Shown: positions 52,220 to 63,547, counted from the stretch's first letter. The stretch is 64,000 nucleotides of DNA from Thysanoteuthis rhombus (GCA_963457665.1 OY735224.1:51556429-51620428); one strand, 5' to 3'. Program-made: numbers and translations. Notes: generated from the letters alone by a model not told the origin.

Positions 52220-52590
52220 ATCATTTTGCATATAAAAAAAACAACAATCAACAAGAAAACAAACAATAAACCTACACCGGAAGGCAGGGTATAGAAATAC
52301 CTTGTAAAAACTGCAAAAATAAATATATAAGTGAAAAATCAAGAACTTTCCACAAAAGAATTTATGAACCTGAAAGGGCCTTAAGAATGAATGATGAATA
52401 AAAATAAGGAATTATACTGTGTGAGCACAAATGCTAAGTATTTCAAATCATGAAGACACTGCAGAACAAAAAATTGATCCACATATTTAAAGAATAGGAA
52501 GGGTTACAAACAAAGATTATCGAGGATTTTCGGGGTTATCTTTTTGTGCTATCGAATGATCAGTTATTGTGGGTAATTTTAAAGAGAGAA
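52220..52590 (+). mobile_element. Penelope-like element remnant, GIY-YIG endonuclease
   Basis: From 52275 to 52397 one frame reads GIEIPCKNCKNKYISEKSR, then TFHKRIYEPERALRMNDE and a stop. Penelope-like retroelements end in a GIY-YIG nuclease, where GIY-IPC..C...YIGET.R.F..R..EH.RA is the usual pattern. Here GIY is GIE, YIG is YIS and the EH pair is EP, so it is inactive. CEHK.. pieces follow after a shift, and 52445-52570 matches repeat F at 4344. The polymerase part is not visible upstream. Confidence 0.85.
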
Positions 52591-53394
52591 TTAGAAGGGG
52601 TTTAGCCAATTCCAAACTGATTAAGATCAGGTTGGCTGATTATTGTTTTGCGTCGTTTCAGAATTTATTTGGGTGGGTGGAGAGATTTGACGGAAAAATC
52701 CGGCAGTGATTTCTTACCGAACAAAAGAAATGCAGCTAAGTGAAAAGTAACGATAGCAATAATAGTTTGAGAATTCATGTCATGGTTAACGGACGGTTCT
52801 TATAAGAGTTATTGGTGTACACGTGATCCGCTCTTTCCCTTTTTGATAGAACAGACATTGTAAGATATGTCCTTCTTTCTTGAATGGACTTTGCAAATGG
52901 CTTTCATCTCACGAGACCATTTAACTACTTCATCTCTTATTCGTGTTATTTAAAGAATCAAGCTGCTTATCGGATTCCGCTAAACTCTGCATCACGAAAA
53001 TACGGTGCCAGACGAACTGCATGGCATAAGGAGCGTGGAGTTGTAGCCATCGGACAAAGATCTACAAGAAAATTACAAAGTGCTGCTAAAAAAATCAGAT
53101 ATAGTTCTTGTATTATCTAGCTGTATAATTAATGAAAGGAAATCTGATTGCTTAAGCAAGTAAAATAAGGTCAGAGTTTTGATATTCCTGTGTATTTTCT
53201 CAATGTAGGGCTCCAGGCCGAACACTAGCTTAACTCGGTCCAGCTAAAGTAGTTGTTCTTTTCGACAAACAGAATATTGTGATCACACAAGACAGTGTTT
53301 CATCTGCTTCTTCCTCCTCCTTACAGGGTTTGTTTCAATTCAACAATGACCTCAGAAGAACACAACAATTTCATTAAACAAGAACTTTCAGAAG
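52591..53394. other. Unassigned ~800 bp
   Basis: The frame 52884-53120 (78 codons) is basic at its C-terminal half (SRKYGARRTAWHKERG), with no recognised family. It has neither splice nor promoter evidence, so it is not called. Confidence 0.35.
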
Positions 53395-53838
53395 AACAGG
53401 TCTGGTGAGTCACTCAAAAAAAACTGTCACATAACCAACACCTTTTGGCAGCAAGCAGTGTTGGGGGTAATCAATTGAAAAATTCAAAAAAGGGGTGATT
53501 AATGAATAAGTTAGCGATCATGGCCTAACGAAAGGCAAGAGAAGTAAAAACATCTGAATTTTCATAAACAAGTGGACACAAACTAAGGGATCAATTTAGC
53601 ATAGAACCTAAATTGCAAATTGAACCCCCACTAAAATGTATTCAGGTGGGTGTATTTTCAAAAGAAAAGAAAAAAAAAACAACAACGTTTCGTTTAGACA
53701 GAGTAAGGAGTGAATGTTGGAAATTTCAGCCCTCTAACTCAATTGGTGCAGCCTGTATGCATGATACATAACCAGCCAGACCAACTTGAAAACTGAAAGA
53801 AATCTATGTTGACAGTTTTGGTTTCTGGTTTCTAAGAG
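53395..53838 (+). mobile_element. Family A dispersed repeat (copy A10, full length)
   Basis: AACAGGTCTGGTGAGTCACT, TTTTGGCAGCAAGCAGTG, GGGGTAATCAATTG, GGGATCAATTTAGCATAG, CAGCCCTCTAACTCAATTGG, ACCAGCCAGACCAACTTG and terminal GACAGTTTTGGTTTCTGGTTTCTAA. Good reference copy of ~440 bp. Confidence 0.9.
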
Positions 53839-54359
53839 ATAAACTTATCCTCTCTAGTGGCCAAACACGAAACTTGGTTCAATTCCAGGATTTACACTTG
53901 CTCAAGGCTAAACAAGCAAGTTCTAACAAGTAATTAGATTTTAATTAACAGCAGAGACTTCATTGATTATAGATGATCAATTTGACCTGCCAACTAATTA
54001 GCCTGAAAGTTTTAATCCATTTCCGAAAACCTTAAGAGAGAGGCTTTCGACAAAAATTAGTTGTAAGGATATTTTTCTACAATTCATAGATTGTTGAGGA
54101 ACTCTTCGATAAATAAGATAAAAATATTACTCTTTTGTGAATTGAATTGAAGATTGTAAAAAAAGGTTTACTAGGTGGTGGGTTTGATTCGCAGGAATTT
54201 CATATATCTTGACGTCAATACGATCAAAAAGATATTTACATTGATGGCAAGACTACATTCAGAGTATAGGGCATCAGTTTGGAACCTTTCACGAAGAAGA
54301 AATGATGATAATTAAAAACAAACAGCTATGAACATCAAAAATGATGCCTGGATTTGAGA
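53839..54359. other. Unassigned AT-rich sequence
   Basis: No gene or recognised repeat. Confidence 0.4.
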
Positions 54360-54660
54360 AATTGTCCTATCAGCTGTGGTTACAGGTTTCGAGACTCGTA
54401 GATACTGATTGTGTCTTCATCCTCAGCATGTTTGTTATACAAGACATTTGTTTGACTGGAGTTTCTTGCTTTCTTCATTCAATTTGTCTAGCATTATTCA
54501 GAGATCATGAAAGTTCTCAGCAACAAGGACTATGTTGTCAGCAAATCAGAGGTTACTAGAGTATTCAGTGTTTTCTCTGATTCTCTTGTATTCCCAGTCT
54601 AGGTTTTGGAAGATCATCTCGAGGCAGGAACTACCGAGCGACAGACTGGAAAGAGGCTTA
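54360..54660 (-). mobile_element. RTE-clade LINE reverse transcriptase palm remnant
   Basis: The minus strand reads CLEMIFQNLDWEYKRIRENT, EYSSNL, a stop, FADNIVLVAENFHDL, a stop, then IMLDKLNEESKKLQSNK. The pattern ACLE.IFR.LDWE..G..I.GE.LSNLRFADDIVL..E...L..ML..LN..S is the palm region of RTE-type RT. The catalytic FADD is FADN and the arginine before it is a stop. It lies upstream, in protein order, of the block seen in R7. Sense open frames here (54341-54559 and 54532-54915, 72 and 127 codons) are antisense to it and are not genes. Confidence 0.9.
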
Positions 54661-55599
54661 ACTTGCCAACATCGAATCCGATTTGCTAATCCGACCAGTC
54701 AGTCATCTAAGCAAATGATCCAACCTATCTTTGTCCAGATGTCCATCGCTGGATTAACTATGAAGAAAAATAGCATATGCTACAGGCCGTCGCAACATCA
54801 AGGGCTTCGTGCTCAAGGCTGCCAGATATGTCCAATTTCAGACATCGTGTCCTTTTTTTATAGGCTTGGACGTCTGACTGAAATTTCAAAAAATCAGTCA
54901 ACCAAAATTGTCTGATTTAAGGCCCCACATAAATTCAGATTGATATTTCTGTAACCAAAAGGTCTGTACACGACCATTCTTTTTTACGTCAGTATCTAGG
55001 CAAATAAATCCCTATGAAAAATGAAAATATCAAACCATTTTTTGCCATCTTTTTATTTCTGTCAGATTCTGATCGATTTTTGGAACCACTACGTCCGATT
55101 TTGAGAGAACTAATCTGGCAGCTCCGCCAGCGCTTCATGCTTGCAAACTATTGACTGATTCAGGGATTCTGCACTTGCTGTATTCTTTTAGAGCGTTATA
55201 CTGCTCTCGATTTTCACAAATGATTGATTGTTTAAGATTAGCAATTCGAGCCAATTATCACCTCTAATTGGGGCCATCATCTTAATGCAGTAATTAACGA
55301 GAGTGTGTTGTCTTTGTCATACATCCGTGACACATAAATACAAAGGTATTTGAAACTGAAGTCATAACCGCCGCATAAAAAAAATTAAAACGAATACAAA
55401 GCAATACCACAGCTGAAACGTCAGCCATATTTGTCTGGCTGTATGGCAAGAGGCAAAATCAAATTACTAAACAAGAAAATGATTATAAATTGCGTTATAC
55501 AATATTGAAACTATATTAGAAATGATCTCCCGTTATTCCACAGTGAATGAATCATTTGGCCTAGACAGCATATAAAAGAATAGAAAAATTGAAGAAAAT
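54661..55599. other. Unassigned ~940 bp
   Basis: May include further 5' RTE sequence on the minus strand directly beyond 54660, but I cannot read motifs. The rest is unique AT-rich DNA. Confidence 0.4.
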
Positions 55600-56858
55600 G
55601 GGGCTACTGATCGTTTGGTTGCGATTTCAAACCATAGTTGAAAAATGTTGATTTTATATATCTGTGAGGTTTAGCATGATAGAACTGACAAACAGTGAAG
55701 AGTTTACTCCTCTATACAAGGTTAGAACTGTTATAATTCTTGGTTTTGTTCTTATTTTTATGGTGAAAAAAAAAGTCAACTCCAACACCTGACTTGAACA
55801 GGAATTTGACCATGAATCAGAAGATTTGGCTCAAGGCAGCTTACACCAAATTATTACTCTTTATTGCAGATCCGAAATAACGCGAAATCGCTTATAACGT
55901 GGATTAGACATGGACCCCCAAATTGTCCAAACATTGAATTTAGCTTTCAAAATTAGAGCTAAATACGAAAGTAGAAAGACCCCTGGAAAAAGCAATGCAC
56001 TGAGCCCATCAATGTCAAGTCTGTCAGTTTTAATGTCACTTTACCCAAATGTATATGATTAAAGTTATCTTTTTTTTTGCATTCATTTGAAAAAATGAGC
56101 CATGGCTGTTGCTAAAATAATTGAATCAATTTCTTTCCTTCTAAGTTCTTCATATACACTCAGATTCTGTGACCTGTTAAATTCATTAAGTTTCAACTCA
56201 TATACAATGACTACCCCAGTTGCATTTACTTACAGCTATCAGCAGCGTTAAAAATGGTTTCATTTTAAAAGGAAACGAAAAATGGGTCAGTTTTATTCGA
56301 GACGGGGGGGTGAGGGGGAATCAGCTACGACGTACTCGTCATCAAGTTTTCGAACATATTTCCTCAGTCAAGTTGTTGTTCAAAGTACAGAGTTCACCCG
56401 TGTTGATAAAAAAAACTTATCTTTTATCCGAATGAAACCTAAATCTTTCTAATTGAATGACATTAAAAGATAAAGAGAGACACAGAACCCTGCAACTAGA
56501 AGACTATCATAAAAAAACAGTCTTTAATTATAATTACATGGTAAAAATTTACCGCATTTCACGCACAACGGAAAAGCATGTCAAATGGTTGAATGCGCTG
56601 GTTTAATTTCTCTGTAGAATCACTTATAATGCGGTTTTAGCATGGACTCCGAATTTCAAAAAGTTAAATTTGACACTCAAAATAATAACTGAATCCCAAA
56701 ATTAAAAGATAAAATAAAGATAGCTACATTAGCCAGAAAATGACTAAAAATTAGCAACAGATAGGAGAAATGGCACTAAAAATTTCAAGAACATCATATG
56801 AGACTTTTTTTCTTCTCACTTCCAACTCTCATTTGTCAGCTCTTTGTTGACACTCACA

Positions 56859-56859
<1 letters not shown>

Positions 56860-56900
<41 letters not shown>
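56860..56900. repeat. (TA)n microsatellite
   Basis: TA tract with one ACA interruption. Confidence 0.9.
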
Positions 56901-56903
<3 letters not shown>

Positions 56904-57749
56904 CACATTTTAACAAAATGTAATCTTCTGGTGAGTGAGGTGTCATGAATTTTTAATTATCATTTCTCTCTTGTTGGATTAGCCACGTCCCAAGGTTTTA
57001 TCTTCCTTTTTGCCTGAATTATGAGGGTCGGTCTTGAAGGAGTTGGGGCTAGCGTAAGTTACATATTTACAACAATCGATATTTATTGAATATTTTATAC
57101 GACTTTACATCTATTTTCACTCGCCTTTCGGGTAATGACAACCCGCATTCTTCGCACAATTAAAAAAGAAACTTGGATCAAGGTTTGTGAAAAAAAAAAG
57201 GGAAAATTTGTTACAACGCAGAGTCACTTATAACGCGGCAGAAAAACACGGACTCTGACTTCTGCGTTAGTGGGTCTACAGTGTACTTCCACTACCCAGT
57301 TGTATTTATTTACAGCTATTAACCGAAAATACAAAAAAAAACTAGGGGTTAAAAAACAAAAGTGGGTTAGTTTTATCAGATCCTGGGAATGAAAGAAATG
57401 AATCAGCTATGCCCTTATCACAAGGTTTCCAAATGTATTTCCTCAGTCAAGTTGTTATTTAAAGTACAAAGTATCTCCACGTTGATAAAAACTTTATCTT
57501 TTATTCGAGTGAAACCTAAATATTATGAAAGAAATGACACAAAAAAACAAAGAAACTGATAGAGACACGGAGTCATAAACAATCTTTAATCCCAATAACA
57601 TTGTAAAGATTCACCACCTTTCGCACGCAGTGGAGAAGCCCAGTGAATGGTTTAAATGTATTATGATTATTGCGAATACTTTGATGAAGAAATGCAATTG
57701 AAATGAAAGAGACTGATTCATTATGTAAACTTGCCATCACAGTCAATAA

Positions 57750-58171
57750 TCGAACAACCGTAGCGTAAGTTGTTTAAAAGAAATTCTATTGGAGATTAAA
57801 TTTGGTTAGAATAAATTCTATTTTTGACATCACTGGCGTATTCCTTGGGAAAACATCTAAATTAGATTAAAGAAATATCTAGATTCTCCAAAACATTGAT
57901 TTTATTTCCACTGGAAAACATCCAAGATAGAGCACAAAAAACATCTAGAAATATCTAGATTTTGGAGAATCTAGATGTCATCTTGATGAAACCCATAAAG
58001 ATAAAGTCCCCAAAAGGTCAAAAACTTTTTGGAAGGGGTCTAGCAGAGTACTGATACCAATTTTCAAGTCTGTAAACCTGATAAGGGCTGCAAGTGCTAA
58101 AACACACAAACATACATTTAAAAAGGAATAGAACTCTTTGTCACCTTTGGTGTCTACGGTTGTTCAATAAA
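57750..58171 (-). mobile_element. Family I TIR MITE (copy I3)
   Basis: Left AATAATCGAACAACCGTAGC, right GGTGTCTACGGTTGTTCAAT; body with TTGACATCACTGGCG, TCTAGATTTTGGAGAATCTAG, AAAGTCCCCAAAAGG and GAGTACTGATACCAATTTTC. About 420 bp. Confidence 0.82.
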
Positions 58172-58870
58172 TATATTTTTAGCATAATTGTATTGTTTTT
58201 ATTAGGATGAAATTACCTTAGAAATACCAGGTTAAGACTAGTTTTTTCTAAATATTTCCAAACATTTAAAATATTTGCACTAAAAATTTCTGTAGATACG
58301 TAGGGCATGCCGATAAGGCCAAGTCAGTAAGAGATTTGCATTCTGATCATTTGGTCATGATTTTAAAAGTTAGGTAAAAGTCAATTTGATAGATCAGTTT
58401 GGTTTAACTTGATGAAACAAACAATAGAGAGTTTACTCCCTTGAATTGGGTGAGGATTGTTCTTGTTCTTGTTCTTGTTCTTGTTTTTCTGGTGTAAAAA
58501 AAAGAAGACTCCTGCTTCTGATTTAGACAGGAATCTGACAATGAATCAAAAGATTGGCTCAAAGCAATTGCTCAACTAGTTATGATAATTCTGAAAGTCG
58601 ACCGGAAGAGTTTACGCCAAATTATTTTCTATATTGTACACTGTAGACCCGATATAACGTAACTGAGCATGGACCCCAATTTTCAAAACATTAATTTGGC
58701 CCTCAAAATAATAGCTGGATACAAAAATAGGGAGACCCCCTATGAAAAAGTTATGCACTGGGCCCATGAATATTAAGTCTAACAGTTTTAACAAGTCACA
58801 TTATCTAAATGTATTTCATTAAGTTCGTTTTGTTTTTTTGCATTAATTCAAAAAATTAACCAGTGGCTTT

Positions 58871-59259
58871 TACCAAATTAGTCAAATCAATTTTTTACCC
58901 CTTTATTCTTTAAAAACATTCAGATTACGAGAACTATCAAACTCATTTGTACTGTCACTGATTCATATAAGTTTTGTCATGTTTCAATCTAACCAAGGAT
59001 TTTTGTCTACCTTGGCTCTCTGAAAGGAAAGGGGAGGATTTTGTCCGGTGCCCTTGTTATTCGTGTCCTTTCCAAGCTAGATGGGGTCTATGCCCCTAAA
59101 TCCTCGAGTTAAATAATTATTTATTAATCTCTACAACAACACTCTACCAAAGACATTTTATTTTTCTGTCCGAACATTCTATCATCGGCTGAATACAAAA
59201 CAATAACTTCAGCTTAGAAGAGGCATAATTTAAACACATAACAGGCATATATGCAAATT
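58871..59259. other. Unassigned sequence
   Basis: No gene recognised. GGAAAGGGGAGGATTTTGTCC to GTCCTTTCCAAGC around 59026-59077 is an isolated C/G-richer patch. Confidence 0.4.
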
Positions 59260-59460
59260 TCCTTTCTGTTTGTTTGTTAATTGATCTTATTGGTTAATTT
59301 ACCTTCCTATTATGAAATAACAATGAAGATTACGTCAGAGAAACTCTTCAGACGTTATGTCCGATCACTCACTAAATCAGCCCGAGCTAAGTTGAGACTT
59401 GGAGAAAAAAACCTGACAAAATTAAGATACTTCAATTATTAGAAAATAATAATGCAATTT
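59260..59460 (+). repeat. Dispersed repeat M (copy 2)
   Basis: TCTGTTTGTTTGTTAATTG, CCTTCCTATTATGAAATAAC, ACGTCAGAGAAACTCTTC, GATACTTCAATTATTAG; partner of 25615-25855. Confidence 0.75.
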
Positions 59461-59986
59461 ATAATTCATTCTGTCCATTATATGATCAATTCTGTTACAC
59501 ACATAGGCTATATGATGATTCCTTTATGCAAGGTATCGATATATTTCAAATATTATATATGTATATGTACTCACTCGAAGTCAATTTATCAAAAAAATAA
59601 CAGTACACTAAGAATCTATATACATATATACATTTTTATTGAAAATCTACGATAACCGATTAAATCTAGTAACTTAATCAGCTTTATTAAAAAAAGTTGC
59701 TAGATCTAGCCAAAAAATTGCTAATTTAGCAATCTTCTGCCAGCAGGGGCCATGGGGGGGGGTCTGCACATCCCTCAGGTGTGCCCCTGCATACACATAT
59801 ATTGATAGACTGTCTAAAAGAAATGCGTTTGTATAACTTCCCTGATCTAACTCTAATATCTGGATTTATATAAGAGCCTCTGATCACCTTAGAGCATTAG
59901 TCAAATCTTTGCGATCTGTGTATGTTGCAGAATTATATTGATTTGAAGTTAGCCGAGCTCAGCTTGAAATTCTTACAGACTGGTAA
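59461..59986. other. Unassigned sequence
   Basis: G-run at 59754-59762 in GGCCATGGGGGGGGGTCTGC. No gene; the 67-codon frame at 59452-59655 is isoleucine/tyrosine-rich simple sequence. Confidence 0.4.
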
Positions 59987-61240
59987 ATCAGGGCTTCTCA
60001 AAGTAGGGGGCAGGACCCCTCCAGGGTTGCTGAAATATTTGAAATTGAGCAACCGTAGCCACCAAAGGTGGTGACAGGTTCAGTCCCTTTCCATATACGT
60101 GTGTGTGTGTGTGTTTGTGTTTTCCAGCACTCCTGGCTATACCTGACTTGAAAATTGCCATCAGTACTCCACCAGACCCCTTCCAAAAATATATATATTT
60201 TATTTTGGAAAAAAAAAAAGAAGCTTTTGTGACTTTTTTTTTAGCTTAATTCTGACAGGTTTCTTGATAAGATCTAGATTCTGACAAAACCTGTGTTGAC
60301 GGCTTCAGTTGATGGTTTCTGATAGATAACGAGCCAGCTGGAATCACTTAAAAACAGAAGAAACCCATGTTGACAGATTTCAATAGCATACATTCTATTT
60401 GATAGTTACAATGACGAAGGAACCAAGTAACGAATCTGCATTAGAGAGAAACTTACAATTGTTTGATGGTGCCCTTTGATCTGAACCTTTTCAGATAGAA
60501 ACAGCTCTAACATTCAAGTTCATTGATCATCCAGATAGACCGTCTTAGAAACCCGAAAAAAAGAACCAAAAGTTCAATGAAGCATCCACAATAAAGTTTC
60601 AACACCATTATGACCATACTCCAAGTGGAAGATGACTTTAGGCAAGAAGATTCTGACCAAGGAACACCTCTCCTACTTGACTTGAAACAGCAGAGAAAAT
60701 CGATTCTAGATCACATGACCCTATGTGGAAGATTTTTATAAGAAGCATCTCATCAAGGGACACCTTTCTACCAAGTTACAAGTAAATCTGACTTGAAACA
60801 GCAGAGGAACAATACGGGGATATACCTACCAACAGACTGAGAGAGCCTCTTATAGAGAGAGACGAGGAGGTCTTTTACAAAAAGAATTGTGAGAAAGACG
60901 GTTTTTTTGGCTTCAGACTTGAACAAAGACACCTCAACTTTTATACTGAATTTGAATTCGGTTCAATTGAAGAGTGAAACATTCTTCAGTCCAGAGTTTC
61001 CAAAACTTTCTGGTACTAACACTCCTTTTCTCAGTCAATTTTTCGTGACCCCCTACAGATCCCCATCATGAAAAGTCAGTCAAAATTGTTACACAGAAAA
61101 TAAAAATGTGTATTCCTTGCCCCTCCCTCTCTCTCACCTCCCAATGTCTTCCAATACCCCCCCCCCCAATATTCCCCACCCCGTTAAGTCCTCCAGCACA
61201 TCTGAGGAGGAGGTAGCGCCCACGTGGGGAAACCACTGCT
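59987..61240 (+). mobile_element. Candidate hAT-like non-autonomous element with nested repeats
   Basis: Left CAGGGCTTCTCAAAGTAGGG then GGCAGGACCCCTCCAGGG; right GCGCCCACGTGGGGAAACCACTG. Both follow the 'CAGGGGTTCTCAAAC..GCGACCCC' type of hAT MITE ends. The match between the two ends is only partial and I found no exact 8-bp target duplication. Nested inside: family I copy I4 (60043-60290), family A tails (60290-60390) and a ~105-bp duplication at 60620-60810 (GTGGAAGAT.., GACTTGAAACAGCAGAG twice). Confidence 0.5.
60043..60290 (+). mobile_element. Family I MITE, 3'-truncated (copy I4)
   Basis: AATTGAGCAACCGTAGCCACC, TTCAGTCCCTTTCC, GTGTTTTCCAGCACTCCTGG, CATCAGTACTCCACCAGACC, GGTTTCTTGATAAGATCTAG. 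It ends where a family A tail begins. The antisense 62-codon frame 59998-60186 is within it. Confidence 0.78.
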
Positions 61241-61809
61241 TTAATTCATAACACATCATGCAAGAAATGTACCATTTTCAGGGTCTGTATGAGTCATGAT
61301 GTCAGAATTTTGATGTGATCCAGATATGATTTGTTCATAAATCAGGTTGCCTTTGTAGAAATGAATATAAGAAAAACAGAATTCAGATTGATTCAGTGGC
61401 AGACAAGGGCCCAAGATTTCTATCAGGAAAACTCGTAAACGGGCCCACCTTATCTGACAAATTTGGCAATGGAATAAAAAAAAATGAAATGGTTTTAAGA
61501 AGGCAAATAAAATTCTTCATTTCTTCAATATTTCATTCGTCAATGTAAGATAACACTGACACGGTATGAATTAAAATCTCAATCATAAAACAAACACTTC
61601 AGGTAAATCTCATGCATTCTATCGAACAACTTTCGTGCTGGAGCTGGTGTCAGAGAAACAAAACAGGAAGTTTGAACTTAAAAATCATAAAACGATAATA
61701 AACAGACAGGTAAAAAAAAAAAAGATTGTTGAAACTATACTCTGGCAAGCAAGGAAAATTGCAAAATCTTTAGAAAAAAAAAAAAAAAGATATCGACATA
61801 TCTACCAAT
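61241..61809. other. Unassigned AT-rich sequence
   Basis: No gene or recognised repeat; poly-A run at 61772-61787. Confidence 0.4.
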
Positions 61810-61950
61810 AAATATCCTACCATCAAAGAAAGGCCCGACTTTAAATTGTCTAAATTGAAAGTGATATCAACCGTATAACGACCGGAGATCATTTCAAATA
61901 GGTTTTCGTATGATATACCACAATTTTTAATTCAGAACTAATTAGGTTAA
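61810..61950. repeat. Dispersed repeat K (copy 2)
   Basis: AATTGTCTAAATTGAAAGTG, ATATCAACCGTATAACGACC, GAGATCATTTCAAATAGG; partner of 3655-3790. Confidence 0.7.
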
Positions 61951-61977
61951 AAATTGTCTGAAACAATCTATAAAAAA

Positions 61978-62012
61978 AATAAAATAAAATAAATAAATAA
62001 ATAAATAAATAA
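61978..62012. repeat. (TAAA)n microsatellite
   Basis: AAATAAATAAATAAAT-type tract preceding a poly-A run and a family D fragment. It produces phenylalanine/tyrosine-rich antisense frames that are not genes. Confidence 0.9.
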
Positions 62013-62039
62013 AATTTAAAAAAAAAAAAAAAGGAAAAA

Positions 62040-62197
62040 AAAAAGCAGCATTTGGGCATTGTTGGTCTGAAATGACTATAGGGACCCCAAAAGCACTTAA
62101 ACAGGACCAGGAATGACTGGAGAGAGACGGACACTTAAAGAGAAATGTACTTGTAGCCTGATCATTTGTGGGGCTACGATGATTTAATATAAAAAAT
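62040..62197 (-). mobile_element. Family D right part (D12)
   Basis: GCATTTGGGCATTGTTGGTC, TGAAATGACTATAGGGACCC, CAGGACCAGGAATGACTGG and end CATTTGTGGGGCTACGATGA. Internal GTTGTAGCCCC part deleted. Confidence 0.75.
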
Positions 62198-62439
62198 AAC
62201 AAACCATACTGATTTCTTCCTTTATATAGCCTGCACTCGGACAGCAATTTAGAGATATACACCCCCCCACCAATAAAAACCATCAAGTACACCTGTGTGT
62301 ATTTCTGTCATTATGGCTGAAATTCAAAGTAACAATTTGTTTGGTTCTGTAGCAATGGAGAAGCAGAATGAATGGACGTCTGAGTGGTAATCAAGATGGC
62401 ATTGGTTGAATTAGGGACGGGATAGTTTTTTTTCTTTCA
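62198..62439. other. Unassigned spacer
   Basis: No element recognised. Confidence 0.4.
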
Positions 62440-63340
62440 AATTGAGTGAGACAGGAAGGAGAAAAATGGAGGAAAGTGAGAGAGAGGGAGAAAAATGGAG
62501 GAAAGTGAGAGAGAGGGAGAAAAATGGAGGAAAGGGAGAGAGAGGGAGAAAAATGGAGGAAAGTGAGAGAGAGGGAGAAAAATGGAGGAAAGAGAGAGAG
62601 AGGGAGAAAAATGGAGGAAAGAGAGAGAGAGGGAGAAAAATGGAGGAAAGGGAGAGAGAGAGGGAGAAAAATGAAGCAAAGAGAGAAAGAGAGGGAGAAA
62701 AATGAAGCAAAGAGAGAAAGAGAGGGAGAAAAATGAAGCAAAGAGAGAAAGAGAGGGAGAAAAATGAAGCAAAGAGAGGGAGAAAAATGAAGCAAAGAGA
62801 GAAAGAAAGGGAGAAAAATGAAGCAAAGAGAGAAAGAGAGGGAGAAAAATGAAGCAAAGAGAGAAAGAGAGGGAGAAAAATGAAGCAAAGAGAGAAAGAG
62901 AGGGAGAAAAATGAAGCAAAGAGAGAAAGAGAGGGAGAAAAATGAAGCAAAGAGAGAAAGAGAGGGAGAAAAATGAAGCAAAGAGAGAAAGAGAGGGAGA
63001 AAAATGAAGCAAAGAGAGAAAGAGAGGGAGAAAAATGAAGCAAAGAGAGAAAGAGAGGGAGAAAAATGAAGCAAAGAGAGAAAGAGAGGGAGAAAAATGA
63101 AGCAAGACATGAAAGAGATGGAGAAAGATGAACAAAAGTAAGAGAGAGAGGGAGAAAAGTGAAGCAAAGAGAAAAAGATGAAGAAAAGTGAGAGAAAGAT
63201 GAAGGAAAGTGAGAGAAAGATGAAGGAAAGTGAGAGAAAGATGAAGGAAAGTGAGAGAAAGATGAAGGAAAGTGAGAGAAAGATGAAGGAAAGTGAGAGA
63301 AAGATGAAGGAAAGTGAGGGAGAAGAAGAAGAATGAAAGA
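62440..63340 (+). repeat. GA-rich minisatellite, three unit types
   Basis: Block 1 (62455-62665): ~31-bp units GAGAGAGAGGGAGAAAAATG then GAGGAAAG(T/G). Block 2 (62665-63105): ~31-bp units GAGAGAAAGAGAGGGAGAAA then AATGAAGCAAA. Block 3 (63180-63320): 23-bp units AAAGATGAAGGAAAGTGAGAG. Overlapping open frames on both strands and in two antisense frames (up to 371 codons, SLSF/FIFL-rich) come from the biased composition and are not genes. Confidence 0.95.
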
Positions 63341-63547
63341 AAGTTTTTTGACTCAACCATGGATTGAACCCACAATCTATTGAACCAGAGGTGAGCACTG
63401 GTGATTGGTTGGGCCATGGTGATAGGAATGCAAATAATTCCAGAAACAGGTAGGTAATGGGAAAGGGACAAAATGGGGAACATGAGAAGGAATGATTAGA
63501 TTGCAATAGAGCTGAGAATCAAGAAGAAGCTGAGAAAGAGTAAAAAA
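63341..63547. other. Unassigned spacer; weak tRNA-like phrase
   Basis: CAACCATGGATTGAACCCAC near 63355 looks like an antisense B box (GGTTCAATCC). A following TTGGTTGGGCCATGG has no clear A box. Possibly a SINE relic. Confidence 0.3.

Larger units (their letters stand above)
55600..58870. repeat. Interleaved ancient duplications with ATAACG motifs (family H)
   Basis: Block a at 55600-56100 (GATCGTTTGGTTGCGATTTC, AGTTTACTCC, ACAGGAATTTGACCATGAATC, CATGGACCCC) recurs at 58335-58830. Block b at 56195-56600 (TTTACTTACAGCTATCAGC, TTCCTCAGTCAAGTTGTTG, GTTGATAAAAA, TTATCTTTTATCCGA) recurs at 57280-57665. CGCTTATAACGTGGATTAG-like phrases occur at 55885, 56622, 57227 and near 58655. Family I copy I3 is nested at 57750-58171. 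No ORF supported. Confidence 0.8.

Noticed and set aside
52884-53120. 78-codon frame with basic C-terminal half
   Set aside because: No family recognised; no splice signals, promoter or homologous neighbour to support a gene.
54341-54915. Two overlapping sense frames of 72 and 127 codons
   Set aside because: They are antisense to a recognisable reverse transcriptase palm remnant, which explains the region better.
62391-63506. 371-codon antisense open frame, serine/phenylalanine/leucine-rich
   Set aside because: It lies on the GA-rich minisatellite; a second antisense frame over the same bases is also open for about 350 codons and shorter sense frames exist too. Composition alone explains it.
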